Shown here in pieces: positions 27,348 to 35,407 of a stretch of DNA of 64,000 bases. The DNA is from JAFALK01 sp036500605 (GTDB lineage Bacteria > Pseudomonadota > Gammaproteobacteria > Burkholderiales > Burkholderiaceae_C): assembly GCA_036500605.1 (NCBI GenBank), contig DASYBU010000056.1:62001-126000 (forward strand). Direction: 5' to 3'. The translations under genes and the position numbers were made by a program. The stretch's first letter is position 1; each line of letters starts with the position of its first letter. The notes below the pieces were generated by a model. It was not told where the DNA came from. It made no database searches and saw nothing but the letters and a program-made list of their open reading frames with translations.

Positions 27348-27418
27348 GCCGGAGCGCCCCTGCCCCTAACCACCTCTAACCCGCTTATGTCGGCGGTTAG
27401 GGGCAGGAACACTCCGGC
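27348..27418 (-). repeat. Hairpin element copy B, inverted relative to copy A
   Basis: Read on the minus strand, the left arm (27418-27395) begins GCCGGAGTGTTCCTG. The 23-nt loop (27394-27372) begins GCCGACATAAGCGGGTT. The right arm (27371-27348) ends GGGGCGCTCCGGC. The 24-nt arms pair throughout if G-U pairs are allowed; 13 bp next to the loop and the outer 7 bp are perfect. It lies 36 bases downstream of the Spy-like gene stop. It faces copy A across 66 bases. Confidence 0.8.
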
Positions 27419-27454
27419 TTTTACGGGCACTGGGTTCGTGCCTGAGTTTTCTTA

Positions 27455-27928
27455 TTACTGCGACCAGCCTTTGCCGCGGCCGTGGCGGCCGCCACCGAAA
27501 CGTCCGCGCATGCGGAGCAGGAAGCGCAGGGCTTGCTGTTGTTCGGTGTCGAGCGAGTCGTAGAAATCGGCCAGCGCGGTCAGCACGATCGGCGCTGCCG
27601 TTTGCAGGGCTTGCAGGCGTTGATCGATCCAGGTCTTGGCGGCGTCCCGGGCGAACTTTTCGCCTTGGATCATCGTGCCGACTTCCTTGGCGATATCGCC
27701 GTTCTTGATGCTGGCGCGTTGCTCTTGCAGGCAAGTCAGCAGCGCGTGCAGGCGCTGCTGCTGTTCGTCGTTCAGGTCGAGCCGGCTGGAGACCTTGTCG
27801 GCCATGTACTCGATGCGCGAGGCTTCGTCGAAGCCCGGGCCGCCGTGGCCGAAATGGTCAGCATGGTGATGACCGTGGTGGCCGTGGTGGCGGTCGTGGT
27901 GATGGCGGAGGAAACGGAAGAAACTCAT
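27455..27928 (-). CDS. His-rich Spy/CpxP-like protein without visible signal peptide
   Basis: 157 residues from the ATG at 27926-27928 (a Met three codons upstream is also possible). Residues 9-28 contain 12 His (HHH, HH, HH, HHH clusters), a likely metal-binding segment. The rest is helical with LTxxQ-like motifs LNDEQQQ (about 52-58) and LDTEQQQ (about 127-133), the hallmark of Spy/CpxP periplasmic chaperone-sensors. The N-terminus MSFFRFLRHHHDR is not a normal signal peptide, so the protein may stay in the cytoplasm or be exported in an unusual way. It precedes the response regulator and kinase on the same strand, as cpxP-like genes often do. Confidence 0.78.
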   Translation of the reverse strand: MSFFRFLRHHHDRHHGHHGHHHADHFGHGGPGFDEASRIEYMADKVSSRLDLNDEQQQRLHALLTCLQEQRASIKNGDIAKEVGTMIQGEKFARDAAKTWIDQRLQALQTAAPIVLTALADFYDSLDTEQQQALRFLLRMRGRFGGGRHGRGKGWSQ

Positions 27929-28018
27929 GGGGAACATCCTTTGGTTGAGGTGTTCCCATGGTGCCGAGGCGGCCCGCGCCTCGGGTGTCAGCGCCGTATC
28001 GTCGCGTTTCGTTATGTT

Positions 28019-29146
28019 TCACCCGAGGGCGTTGAACGCCTTTTCCAAACGTCCCACCGCAGCATCCACGTCAGCGAGTTTGTCCAGGCCGAAGAGACCG
28101 ATGCGGAAGGTCTTGAAGTCAGCGCCTTCGTCGCAGGCCAGGGGCACACCGGCGGCGGTTTGCAGCCCTTGCGCAGCGAAATCGCTGCCCTTGTGCCAGC
28201 CGTCCTTGTCGGTGTAGCTGACGACCACGCCCGCGGCCTCGAAGCCCGGGGCCGCAACGCTTGGAATGCCGCGAGAGGCCAGCAATGCGCGCACCTTGGC
28301 GCCGAGCTGGATCTGCGCCGCACGAGCCGCTTCAAAGCCGAAGGCGCGCATCTCAAGCATCGTGTCGCGCACGCTTTGCAGCGCATCCGTTGGCAGGGTT
28401 GCGTGATAGGCGTGCGCTCCCGACTCATACGTCTTCATGATGGCCAGCCACTTCTTCAGATCGCACGTGAAGCTGTCGCTGTTGGTGGCTTCCACGCGCG
28501 GCAAGGCGCGTTCGCCCAGCATCACGAGGCCCGCGCAAGGCGTGCCGCTCCAGCCCTTTTGCGGCGCGCTGACCAGCACGTCGACGTTGAGCGCCTTCAT
28601 GTCGACCCAGAGCGCGCCGGAGGCGATGCAATCGAGCACGAAGAGGCCACCGGCCGCGCGAGTGGCGGCGCCGACAGCGGCCACGTAATCATCAGGCAGC
28701 AACATGCCCGAGGCGGTTTCCACATGCGGGGCGAAGACGACGGCTGGCTTCTCACGGGCGATCGTCGCGACCACCTCATCGATCGGCGCCGGCGCGAACG
28801 GCTGTTGCGAGCCGCCTTGCGCGCGGCGCGCCTTCAGCACGGTCACCTCGTTGGACATGCGGCCCATCTCGATGATCTGGCTCCAGCGGTAGCTGAACCA
28901 GCCGTTGCGCAGGATCAGGCAGCGCTGGCCCTGGATCAGTTGGCGCGCCACGGCTTCCATCGCGAAGCTGCCGCTGCCGGGCACGACGACGGCGGCTTCG
29001 GCGTTGTAGGCTTCCTTGAGCGTGGCGGAGATGTCGCGCATCACCTGCTGGAAGCGCTTGGACATGTGATTCAGCGCGCGGTCGGTGTAGACGACCGAGT
29101 ATTCGAGCAGGCCTTCAGGGTCGATTTCGGGGCGCAGGCTGGGCAT
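28019..29146 (-). CDS. Class V aminotransferase (alanine-glyoxylate/serine-pyruvate type)
   Basis: 375 residues. PLP fold-type I enzyme: the PLP-binding Lys is K197 in SAPQKGWSGTPCAGLVMLGE, and the pyridine-N-binding Asp is D172 (FVLDCIASGA). Sequence around VVPGSGSFAMEAVARQ and the C-terminal FRIGLFGLDKLADVDAAVGRLE supports the alanine-glyoxylate/serine-glyoxylate group. The exact amino donor cannot be read. The Shine-Dalgarno CAGGAGAC lies upstream of the ATG. It sits between a kinase gene and the Spy-like gene on the same strand, without obvious functional link. Confidence 0.88.
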   Translation of the reverse strand: MPSLRPEIDPEGLLEYSVVYTDRALNHMSKRFQQVMRDISATLKEAYNAEAAVVVPGSGSFAMEAVARQLIQGQRCLILRNGWFSYRWSQIIEMGRMSNEVTVLKARRAQGGSQQPFAPAPIDEVVATIAREKPAVVFAPHVETASGMLLPDDYVAAVGAATRAAGGLFVLDCIASGALWVDMKALNVDVLVSAPQKGWSGTPCAGLVMLGERALPRVEATNSDSFTCDLKKWLAIMKTYESGAHAYHATLPTDALQSVRDTMLEMRAFGFEAARAAQIQLGAKVRALLASRGIPSVAAPGFEAAGVVVSYTDKDGWHKGSDFAAQGLQTAAGVPLACDEGADFKTFRIGLFGLDKLADVDAAVGRLEKAFNALG

Positions 29147-29173
29147 CTATTTGTCTCCTGATGTTTGAGGTGT

Positions 29174-29200
29174 CGGCGTTATTCAATGAATAGTACGCCG
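29174..29200. promoter_or_regulatory. Nested inverted repeat upstream of the aminotransferase gene
   Basis: CGGCGT and ACGCCG flank an inner TATTCA-A-TGAATA palindrome, 28 bases upstream of the aminotransferase start and just before the end of the upstream kinase gene. It could be an operator for a dimeric regulator or a weak terminator-like hairpin; no T-tract follows on the minus strand. Confidence 0.35.
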
Positions 29201-29206
29201 AGCTCC

Positions 29207-30220
29207 TCACATCAGGATCAGGCTGGCCTCAAAGCCCGGATTTTCGTTGCGCAACTCAAGGCGGCTGCCGTGCGCCGCGGCGATCAACTGGCAGAGCGTC
29301 AGGCCCAAGCCCACGCCGCCCTCCGGACGCGGTCCGGCGCCGGGCGGTTGGAAGAACGGTTCGCCGAGTTGGCCGATGGCGGTCTCGGGCACACCGCGCC
29401 CAAAGTCGCGCACGACGAGGCGGATGCCGGCGCCCTCCTTCGCCACGCGCAGCACGACCGTGCCCTTGTGCGGGTCGTTGTGGTGGAGCGCGTTGTTGAT
29501 CAGGTTGCGCATCAGCAATTGCATGCGCAGCGGGTCGAGCTTGAGCGAAGGCAGGTCGTCATCACAGTCGATGCGCAGGCCATCGCGTTTGAAGCCGCCG
29601 GCCAGACGCGCCAGATCACAGGCCTTGGGTTTCAGGGCGCTGCGGCCGGCAGCGAGGCGCTCGCTTTCGAGCAGCGCCGAGGTCAGCTCGCGCATCTGCG
29701 AGAGCTCGCCGATCAAGCCGTCGCGCGAGGCGCCCGGCTCCATCAGCTCGGCATGCGTGCGGGCGCGCGTCAGCGGGCTGCGCAGTTCATGGCTGATCGA
29801 CAGCAGCAAAGCGCGCTTGCCGTCCAGCAGCGCTTGCAAATCCTCGGCCATCCAGTTGAAGCGTTGGCCCAGCAAACCCAGTTCATCCGGGCGATCGACG
29901 GTGACGCGATGATCGAGCTCACCACGGCCGATCGCTTCGGTCGCCGCGTCCAGCGCTTCAAGCGGCTTGAGCAACCAGGCGGCGTAGAAGTGGCCGCCGA
30001 GCGTGCCGAGTGCAAAGCCGACGAGCCCGCCGATCCAGCCGAAGAAATACAGGCCCAGCGCGAGCGCCGCAGCCTGGCAGACCCACATCACGGCCAGGCG
30101 GCGCATGAGCGAATCCATGAAGCGCATCTCGGCGCGCGGCATCTCGGCCGGCTGCCCTTGATGGAAGCGGTGATGGACGCGGTACTTCTTGCGCCAGCGT
30201 TCGAGGGTTTCCTGTTTCAT
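29207..30220 (-). CDS. Second intramembrane-type sensor histidine kinase, no adjacent regulator
   Basis: 337 residues. Two transmembrane helices (about 42-60 and 63-83) are joined by a few residues, so no periplasmic domain. HAMP is at about 85-135, with the H-box SHELRSPLTRARTHAEL. An N-box (LMRNLINNALHHN) and G-boxes (FGRGVPETA, GGVGLGLTLCQL) follow. It is clearly paralogous to the kinase at 25300-26457 (shared LLDGKR-LLLxISHELRSP and HGSxLELRN). It lacks that protein's His-rich N-terminal extension, though it has its own basic, His-containing start. No response regulator adjoins, so it may signal through the neighbouring regulator. Confidence 0.9.
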   Translation of the reverse strand: MKQETLERWRKKYRVHHRFHQGQPAEMPRAEMRFMDSLMRRLAVMWVCQAAALALGLYFFGWIGGLVGFALGTLGGHFYAAWLLKPLEALDAATEAIGRGELDHRVTVDRPDELGLLGQRFNWMAEDLQALLDGKRALLLSISHELRSPLTRARTHAELMEPGASRDGLIGELSQMRELTSALLESERLAAGRSALKPKACDLARLAGGFKRDGLRIDCDDDLPSLKLDPLRMQLLMRNLINNALHHNDPHKGTVVLRVAKEGAGIRLVVRDFGRGVPETAIGQLGEPFFQPPGAGPRPEGGVGLGLTLCQLIAAAHGSRLELRNENPGFEASLILM

Positions 30221-30285
30221 GTTGTCGTGAATGCGCCAAGAGATGGCGTTAGCTGAGGCTACCGCGCGAGGCCCGCACAGCCAGT

Positions 30286-30316
30286 TTCGATTTGTATCGA
30301 ATCGGCCTTCTACAAT
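30286..30316 (+). promoter_or_regulatory. Putative valS promoter with adjacent inverted repeat
   Basis: A TACAAT -10-like hexamer (30311-30316) lies 82 bases upstream of the chosen valS start. Nine bases before it is the perfect inverted repeat TTCGAT-TTGT-ATCGAA (30286-30301), in the -35 area. The in-frame ATG at 30315 overlaps this -10, which argues against it as start codon. Confidence 0.4.
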
Positions 30317-30398
30317 GCCTTATCCCCAAAAAATCCCGGATTCGGCACCTCATGTGCCGCCCTTTGCCGCCCTTTGCCGCCATTTGCTGCTTTTGCCC

Positions 30399-33200
30399 AT
30401 GACTGAACTTGCCAAGTCCTTTGAACCCGCCGCCCTCGAAGCCCATTGGGGCCCGCTGTGGGAGTCCCAGGGCCTCTACAAGCCGACGCTCGATCCGGCG
30501 CGCGAATCCTTCAGCATCCAGCTGCCGCCGCCCAATGTGACCGGCACGCTGCACATGGGCCACGCCTTCAACCAGACCATCATGGACTCGTTGACGCGCT
30601 ACCACCGCATGCTCGGCCACAACACGCTGTGGGTGCCCGGCACCGACCACGCCGGCATCGCCACGCAGATTGTCGTGGAGCGTCAGCTCCAGGAGCAAGG
30701 CCAGAGCCGCCACGACCTTGGCCGCAAGAACTTCGTTGCCCGGGTGTGGGAGTGGAAGCAGCAGTCCGGCAGCACCATCACGCAGCAGATGCGCCGCATG
30801 GGCGACTCGGTGAGCTGGGAGCACGAGTACTTCACGATGGACGACAAGCTGTCCAAGGTGGTGACCGACACCTTCGTCAAGCTCTACAACGAAGGCCTGA
30901 TCTACCGCGGCAAACGGCTGGTGAGCTGGGATCCGGTGCTGCAGTCGGCGGTGTCCGATCTTGAAGTCGAGAGCGAGGAGGAAGACGGTTCGCTCTGGCA
31001 CATCCGTTATCCCATTGACGGCAGCGAGGAATCGCTGGTCGTGGCCACCACGCGCCCTGAAACCATGCTCGGCGATACCGCCGTGATGGTCCACCCCGAA
31101 GACGAGCGCTACACGCACCTGATCGGCAAGCAGGTCAAGCTGCCGATCACCGGCCGCCTGGTACCCGTGATCGCCGACGACTATGTGGACAAGGAATTCG
31201 GCACCGGCGTGGTCAAGGTCACGCCCGCGCATGACACGAACGACTATGCAGTAGGCCTGCGCCACGGCCTGCCGATGCTGACCATCTTCACGCTGCAGGC
31301 CACGGTCAACGACGAGGCGCCCGAGGCCTATCGCGGGCTGGACCGTTTCGTCGCCCGCAAGAAGATCGTGGCCGAGCTTGAAGCGCAAGGTCTGATGGTC
31401 GAGGTCAAGAAGCACAAGCTGATGGTGCCGCGCTGCACGCGCACGGGCCAGGTGATCGAGCCGATGCTGACGGATCAATGGTTCGTCGCCATGACCAAGC
31501 CCGGCGCCAAGGGTCAGAGCATTGCCGAACAGGCGATCGAGGCCGTGGCCACCGGTGAAGTGAAGTTCGTGCCCGAGAACTGGGTCAATACCTACAACCA
31601 ATGGATGAAGAACATCCAGGACTGGTGCATCTCGCGCCAGCTCTGGTGGGGCCACCAGATCCCGGCCTGGTACGACGAGGACGGCAAGGTCTACGTCGCG
31701 CTGAATGAAGGCGACGCACAAGCCCAAGCGCCCGGCAAGACGCTAACGCGTGATCCCGACGTGCTCGACACCTGGTACTCGTCGGCCCTCGTGCCCTTCT
31801 CCACCTTCGGCTGGCCCGAGAAGACGCTCGAGCAGGACCTGTTCCTGCCGTCGAGCGTGCTGGTGACCGGCTACGACATCATCTTCTTCTGGGTCGCCCG
31901 GATGATCATGATGACGAAGCACTTCACCGGCAAGGTGCCGTTCAAGCATGTCTACATCCACGGCCTGGTGCTCGATTCGCAAGGCAAGAAGATGAGCAAG
32001 TCGGAGGGCAATGTGCTGGATCCGGTCGACCTGATCGACGGCATCGAGTTGCCCGCGTTGCTCGACAAGCGCACCACCGGCCTGCGCAAGCCCGAGACCG
32101 CCCCCAAGGTGCGCAAGGCGACCGAGAAGGAATTCCCCGAAGGCATTCCCGGCTACGGTGCCGATGCGCTGCGCTTCACCTTCGCGGCGATGGCCACGCT
32201 GGGTCGCAGCGTCAACTTCGACTCCAAGCGCTGCGAGGGCTACCGCAACTTCTGCAACAAGCTCTGGAACGCCACGCGCTTCGTGCTGATGAACACCGAG
32301 GGCCAGGATTGCGGTCTCGCGCATGAGCAGGGCCAGTGCCCGCCCGGCTACATGAAGTTCTCGCAGGCCGACCGCTGGATCACCAGCGAGCTGCAGAAGG
32401 TCGAAGCCGCCGTCGCGCAGGGCTTTGCCGACTACCGGCTCGACAACGTCGCCAACGCGATCTACAGCTTCGTCTGGGATGAATACTGCGACTGGTATCT
32501 CGAAATCGCCAAGGTGCAGATCCAGACCGGCGGCGAAGCCGAGGCGCGCGCCACGCGCCGCACGTTGATCCGCGTGCTGGAAACCATCCTGCGCCTGCTG
32601 CACCCGATCGCCCCCTTCATCACCGAAGAGCTGTGGCAGACCGTGGCGCCGATCGCGGGCCGCAAGAACAATGAGTTCATCGTCACGGCGCCTTACCCCG
32701 TCGCGCAGCCCGAACGCATCGATGCCGCAGCTTGCGACTGGATGGCGCAGCTGAAGGAACTGATCGGCACCTGCCGCAGCCTGCGCAGCGAGATGAGCCT
32801 GTCGCCGTCCGAGCGCGTGCCTTTGCTGGTCTTCGGCGACACCGGCTTCATCGCCGAGGCTGCGCCGGCGCTGAAGGCGCTGGCCAAGCTGTCCGACCTG
32901 CAGTTCTATGCCGACGAGTCAGCCTTCTCCGAGGCCAGCAGCAACTCACCCGTGCTGGTGCATCGCGAAGTGCGCCTGGCGCTGAAGGTCGAGATCGATA
33001 TCGAGGCCGAGAAGGCCCGCCTGGCCAAAGAGATCGCGCGCCTGGAAGGCGAGATCATCAAGGGCGAGGCCAAGCTGGGCAACGAGAGCTTCGTGGCGCG
33101 TGCGCCCGAAGCCGTGGTGGCGCAGGAGCGTCAGCGCCTGAGCGACTTCAGCGCCACCGTCTCTCGTTTGCGCGATCAGGCAGCTCGGCTGGCGCGCTGA
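30399..33200 (+). CDS. valS: Valyl-tRNA synthetase
   Basis: 933 residues from the ATG at 30399 (MTELAKSFEPAALE); the longer reading upstream overlaps a probable promoter. Class I synthetase with HIGH motif HMGH (52-55, after PPPNVTGTL), CP1 editing domain (about 195-345), KMSKS near residue 530 (GKKMSKSEGN), an anticodon-binding helical domain, and a C-terminal coiled coil (about 870-933, EIEAEKARLAKEIARLEGEI). The last 53 bases overlap the 3' end of the convergent dehydrogenase gene. Confidence 0.98.
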   Translation: MTELAKSFEPAALEAHWGPLWESQGLYKPTLDPARESFSIQLPPPNVTGTLHMGHAFNQTIMDSLTRYHRMLGHNTLWVPGTDHAGIATQIVVERQLQEQGQSRHDLGRKNFVARVWEWKQQSGSTITQQMRRMGDSVSWEHEYFTMDDKLSKVVTDTFVKLYNEGLIYRGKRLVSWDPVLQSAVSDLEVESEEEDGSLWHIRYPIDGSEESLVVATTRPETMLGDTAVMVHPEDERYTHLIGKQVKLPITGRLVPVIADDYVDKEFGTGVVKVTPAHDTNDYAVGLRHGLPMLTIFTLQATVNDEAPEAYRGLDRFVARKKIVAELEAQGLMVEVKKHKLMVPRCTRTGQVIEPMLTDQWFVAMTKPGAKGQSIAEQAIEAVATGEVKFVPENWVNTYNQWMKNIQDWCISRQLWWGHQIPAWYDEDGKVYVALNEGDAQAQAPGKTLTRDPDVLDTWYSSALVPFSTFGWPEKTLEQDLFLPSSVLVTGYDIIFFWVARMIMMTKHFTGKVPFKHVYIHGLVLDSQGKKMSKSEGNVLDPVDLIDGIELPALLDKRTTGLRKPETAPKVRKATEKEFPEGIPGYGADALRFTFAAMATLGRSVNFDSKRCEGYRNFCNKLWNATRFVLMNTEGQDCGLAHEQGQCPPGYMKFSQADRWITSELQKVEAAVAQGFADYRLDNVANAIYSFVWDEYCDWYLEIAKVQIQTGGEAEARATRRTLIRVLETILRLLHPIAPFITEELWQTVAPIAGRKNNEFIVTAPYPVAQPERIDAAACDWMAQLKELIGTCRSLRSEMSLSPSERVPLLVFGDTGFIAEAAPALKALAKLSDLQFYADESAFSEASSNSPVLVHREVRLALKVEIDIEAEKARLAKEIARLEGEIIKGEAKLGNESFVARAPEAVVAQERQRLSDFSATVSRLRDQAARLAR

Positions 33201-34125
33201 CGCGGAAATCAGCCGCCGGTTCGGGCGGCGCGGCGAGCAACTCATCGATGCGCCGCGCCACGCCCCAGGCCGCGCGCGTGCGGGACTCACGCGTCGTGCC
33301 GGCCAGGCGCGGTGTGACCTGCAGCGCGTCGGCGCCATGCAGGGCTCGGCCCGGCTCCAGTAAGCCCGGCTCCAGGCTGTCGAACCAGGCGGCCAGGATG
33401 CGGCCGCTGTTCAGGGCCTCGGCCAGCGCCACGTCATCGAACACGGCCGAGTGCGCCATATTGACCAGCACCTGGCCCGGCTTGCAAAAGCCCAGCACAC
33501 GCTCGCCGATCAGGCCGCGATAACGCGCGAAATAAGCGAGCTGCACGCTGACGCCATCGCTCTGCTCCATCAGCTCGCGCAACGGCAACGGCTCGATGCC
33601 CCACTGCGCCCAGAGCGGATCGCTCTGGTGCAGGCTCGGGTCATAGCCGACCACGCGGGAGCCAAAGGCCGGCAGGAGCTGGCCCAGCATGCGGGCCGAG
33701 GGCGAGAGGCCGATCAGGCCGATGGTCGAGCAGCCGAGTTCGCGACCGACCAGCATGCCATCGCTCGATTGCACGGGCACGCGGCGCAGCATGGCCAGCA
33801 AGGCCCCGATCGCGAATTCAGCCTCCGCGGCAGCGGTGGCCGTTAGGCTGCGAATGACTTCCACGCGCGCTGCGCGGCAGGCGTCCATGTCGATGTTCTC
33901 ACCGCCGCCGCTCATGCGGCCCACCACACGCAGGCGCGGCGCGGCGCGCAACAAGGTCGATCCCACAGCCACCGCAGGCGGCAGGATCACCGCCTGCATT
34001 TGGTGCAGGGCTTCGTAAAGTCGGGTCGGGTCAGCGGCCAGTTCTGGTGCGTACTGCACCGCATGGCGTTCCGACAGCCACTGCATCACATCGGCTTCGA
34101 GGGGCTCAACAATCAGCAGGCTCAT
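33148..34125 (-). CDS. D-isomer 2-hydroxyacid dehydrogenase-family protein with altered active site
   Basis: 325 residues from the ATG at 34123-34125. The overall pattern is that of the D-2-hydroxyacid dehydrogenase family (LRVVGRMSGGGENIDMDACR; ELGCSTIGLIGL; FGSRVVGYDPS; KPGQVLVNMA; DVALAEALNSG). Key positions differ: the dinucleotide Gly motif is GLSPSA (139-144) rather than GxGxxG. The substrate-binding Arg is H225 (VNMAHSA) and the catalytic His is R273 (TPRLAGTT); the Glu (E252) remains. It may bind a cofactor differently or be non-catalytic. It overlaps valS tail to tail by 53 bases. Confidence 0.82.
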   Translation of the reverse strand: MSLLIVEPLEADVMQWLSERHAVQYAPELAADPTRLYEALHQMQAVILPPAVAVGSTLLRAAPRLRVVGRMSGGGENIDMDACRAARVEVIRSLTATAAAEAEFAIGALLAMLRRVPVQSSDGMLVGRELGCSTIGLIGLSPSARMLGQLLPAFGSRVVGYDPSLHQSDPLWAQWGIEPLPLRELMEQSDGVSVQLAYFARYRGLIGERVLGFCKPGQVLVNMAHSAVFDDVALAEALNSGRILAAWFDSLEPGLLEPGRALHGADALQVTPRLAGTTRESRTRAAWGVARRIDELLAAPPEPAADFRVSAPAELPDRANERRWR

Positions 34126-34218
34126 TTCGCTCCGCCCTGTCCGTCTTGTTGAAGTGACGCAAGGCTGTGGCATGCTGCATGCATCAATCCTCGCAAGCAA
34201 CACGGAGAGATTATTCCT

Positions 34219-35106
34219 ATGGCGATCAAATCAGCAGTCACGAAAGCAATTTTCCCTGTAGCGGGTCTCGGTACCCGTTTCCTGCCTGCCACCAAAGCAC
34301 AACCGAAGGAAATGCTGCCGGTGGTGGACAAGCCCCTCATCCAGTACGCCGTTGAAGAAGCCTATGCCGCGGGCGTCCGGGAGATGATTTTTGTGACGGG
34401 CCGTCACAAGCGCCCGATCGAAGACCACTTTGACATGACTTTCGAGCTCGAGGTAGCCCTCGAACAAGCGGGTAAACAAGAGTTGCTTGACGTGGTTCGT
34501 AGCGTCAAACCCGACGATATGGAATGCATTTACGTCCGCCAGGCGCAAGCCCTGGGTCTGGGCCATGCCGTGCTGTGCGCCCAGCGCCTGATCGGCAACG
34601 AACCTTTTGCCGTGCTGCTGGCCGATGACCTGATGGTCGGCCCGCCCGGTGGTGAACCGATCCTGAAGCAGATGGTCGAGCAGTTCGCCGAATGGCGCGC
34701 CTCGATCCTGGCGGTGCAGGAAGTGCCGGCCGAGCACACGCGCCGCTACGGCATCGTGGCCGGCACGGCCGTCAATGACAAGGTCATGGATGTGACGCGC
34801 ATCGTTGAAAAGCCCGCGCCCGAAAGCGCCCCGTCGCGCCTGGGCGTGGCGGGCCGCTACATCCTGACGCCCGGCGTCTTGCATGAGATCGCCAACCAGC
34901 CGCGTGGCGTTGGCGGCGAGATCCAGCTCACTGACGGCATCGCCGGCCTGCTGCGCCGCGAAAAGGTCTTTGCCTACCGCTACGAAGGCAAGCGCTATGA
35001 CTGCGGCAGCAAGGAAGGCTTCCTGGAAGCCAATGTGGAACTGGCCCTGGCCCACCCCGTGCTGGGCGCGGGCTTTCGCGACTACCTCAGATCAGTCGAG
35101 ATTTGA
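34219..35106 (+). CDS. galU: UTP-glucose-1-phosphate uridylyltransferase
   Basis: 295 residues. It makes UDP-glucose for capsule, LPS, trehalose or galactose metabolism. The nucleotidyltransferase motif FPVAGLGTRFLPATKAQPKE is at the N-terminus. The catalytic Asp region VLLADDLMVG and VEKPAPESAPSRLGVAGRYIL match GalU rather than other sugar nucleotidyltransferases. It stands alone on the plus strand, divergent from the dehydrogenase gene with 93 bases between. Confidence 0.97.
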   Translation: MAIKSAVTKAIFPVAGLGTRFLPATKAQPKEMLPVVDKPLIQYAVEEAYAAGVREMIFVTGRHKRPIEDHFDMTFELEVALEQAGKQELLDVVRSVKPDDMECIYVRQAQALGLGHAVLCAQRLIGNEPFAVLLADDLMVGPPGGEPILKQMVEQFAEWRASILAVQEVPAEHTRRYGIVAGTAVNDKVMDVTRIVEKPAPESAPSRLGVAGRYILTPGVLHEIANQPRGVGGEIQLTDGIAGLLRREKVFAYRYEGKRYDCGSKEGFLEANVELALAHPVLGAGFRDYLRSVEI

Positions 35107-35142
35107 GCGGTCAGCTGAGGCGCCGGCTTGGCTCGGCTTGGC

Positions 35143-35370
35143 TCAGCGGCGCTTCAGCACGTGGATGAACTCATCCGCGTGCGTGGTCTGCTCGACCAGC
35201 TCATTGCCGGTTTGGCGGGCAAAGGCCTGGAAGTCGCGCATCGAGCCCGGATCGGTGGCCACGACCTTCAGCAACTGACCGCTTTCCATGTCCGCCAGGG
35301 CCTTCTTGGCCTTGAGGATGGGCAGCGGGCAATTCAATCCGCGGGTGTCGAGGTCTTTGTGCGCGTCCAT
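35143..35370 (-). CDS. TusA-family sulfurtransferase-like protein
   Basis: 75 residues, the usual size. Motif DTRGLNCPLPILKAKKALA carries the persulfide Cys of the CPxP signature (C14), and the C-terminal strand HADEFIHVLKRR completes the two-layer fold. Family members pass sulfur to tRNA thiolation, molybdopterin or sulfur-oxidation pathways; no tus or moa genes are adjacent, so the specific partner is open. It lies downstream of cysM on the same strand (37 bases), which gives a loose sulfur context. Confidence 0.9.
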   Translation of the reverse strand: MDAHKDLDTRGLNCPLPILKAKKALADMESGQLLKVVATDPGSMRDFQAFARQTGNELVEQTTHADEFIHVLKRR

Positions 35371-35407
35371 GCGGGTGATCCTTTGTTCTAGGCCCGGATT
35401 CTAAATC

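Noticed and set aside
27348..27418. Integron attC site, because of AAC...GTT-type arms
   Set aside because: The AAC/GTT triplets are next to the loop, not at the outer ends. The last base of the core does not fit GTTRRRY, and copy A lacks these triplets. No integrase is present.
27427..27443. GGCAC/GTGCC hairpin as terminator of the Spy-like gene
   Set aside because: The T-rich side is on the plus strand, away from the gene's direction; no T-tract on the minus strand.
30315..30398. Upstream ATG of valS (MPYPQKIPDS...) as start
   Set aside because: It overlaps the probable -10 box TACAAT and adds 28 residues not typical for ValS.
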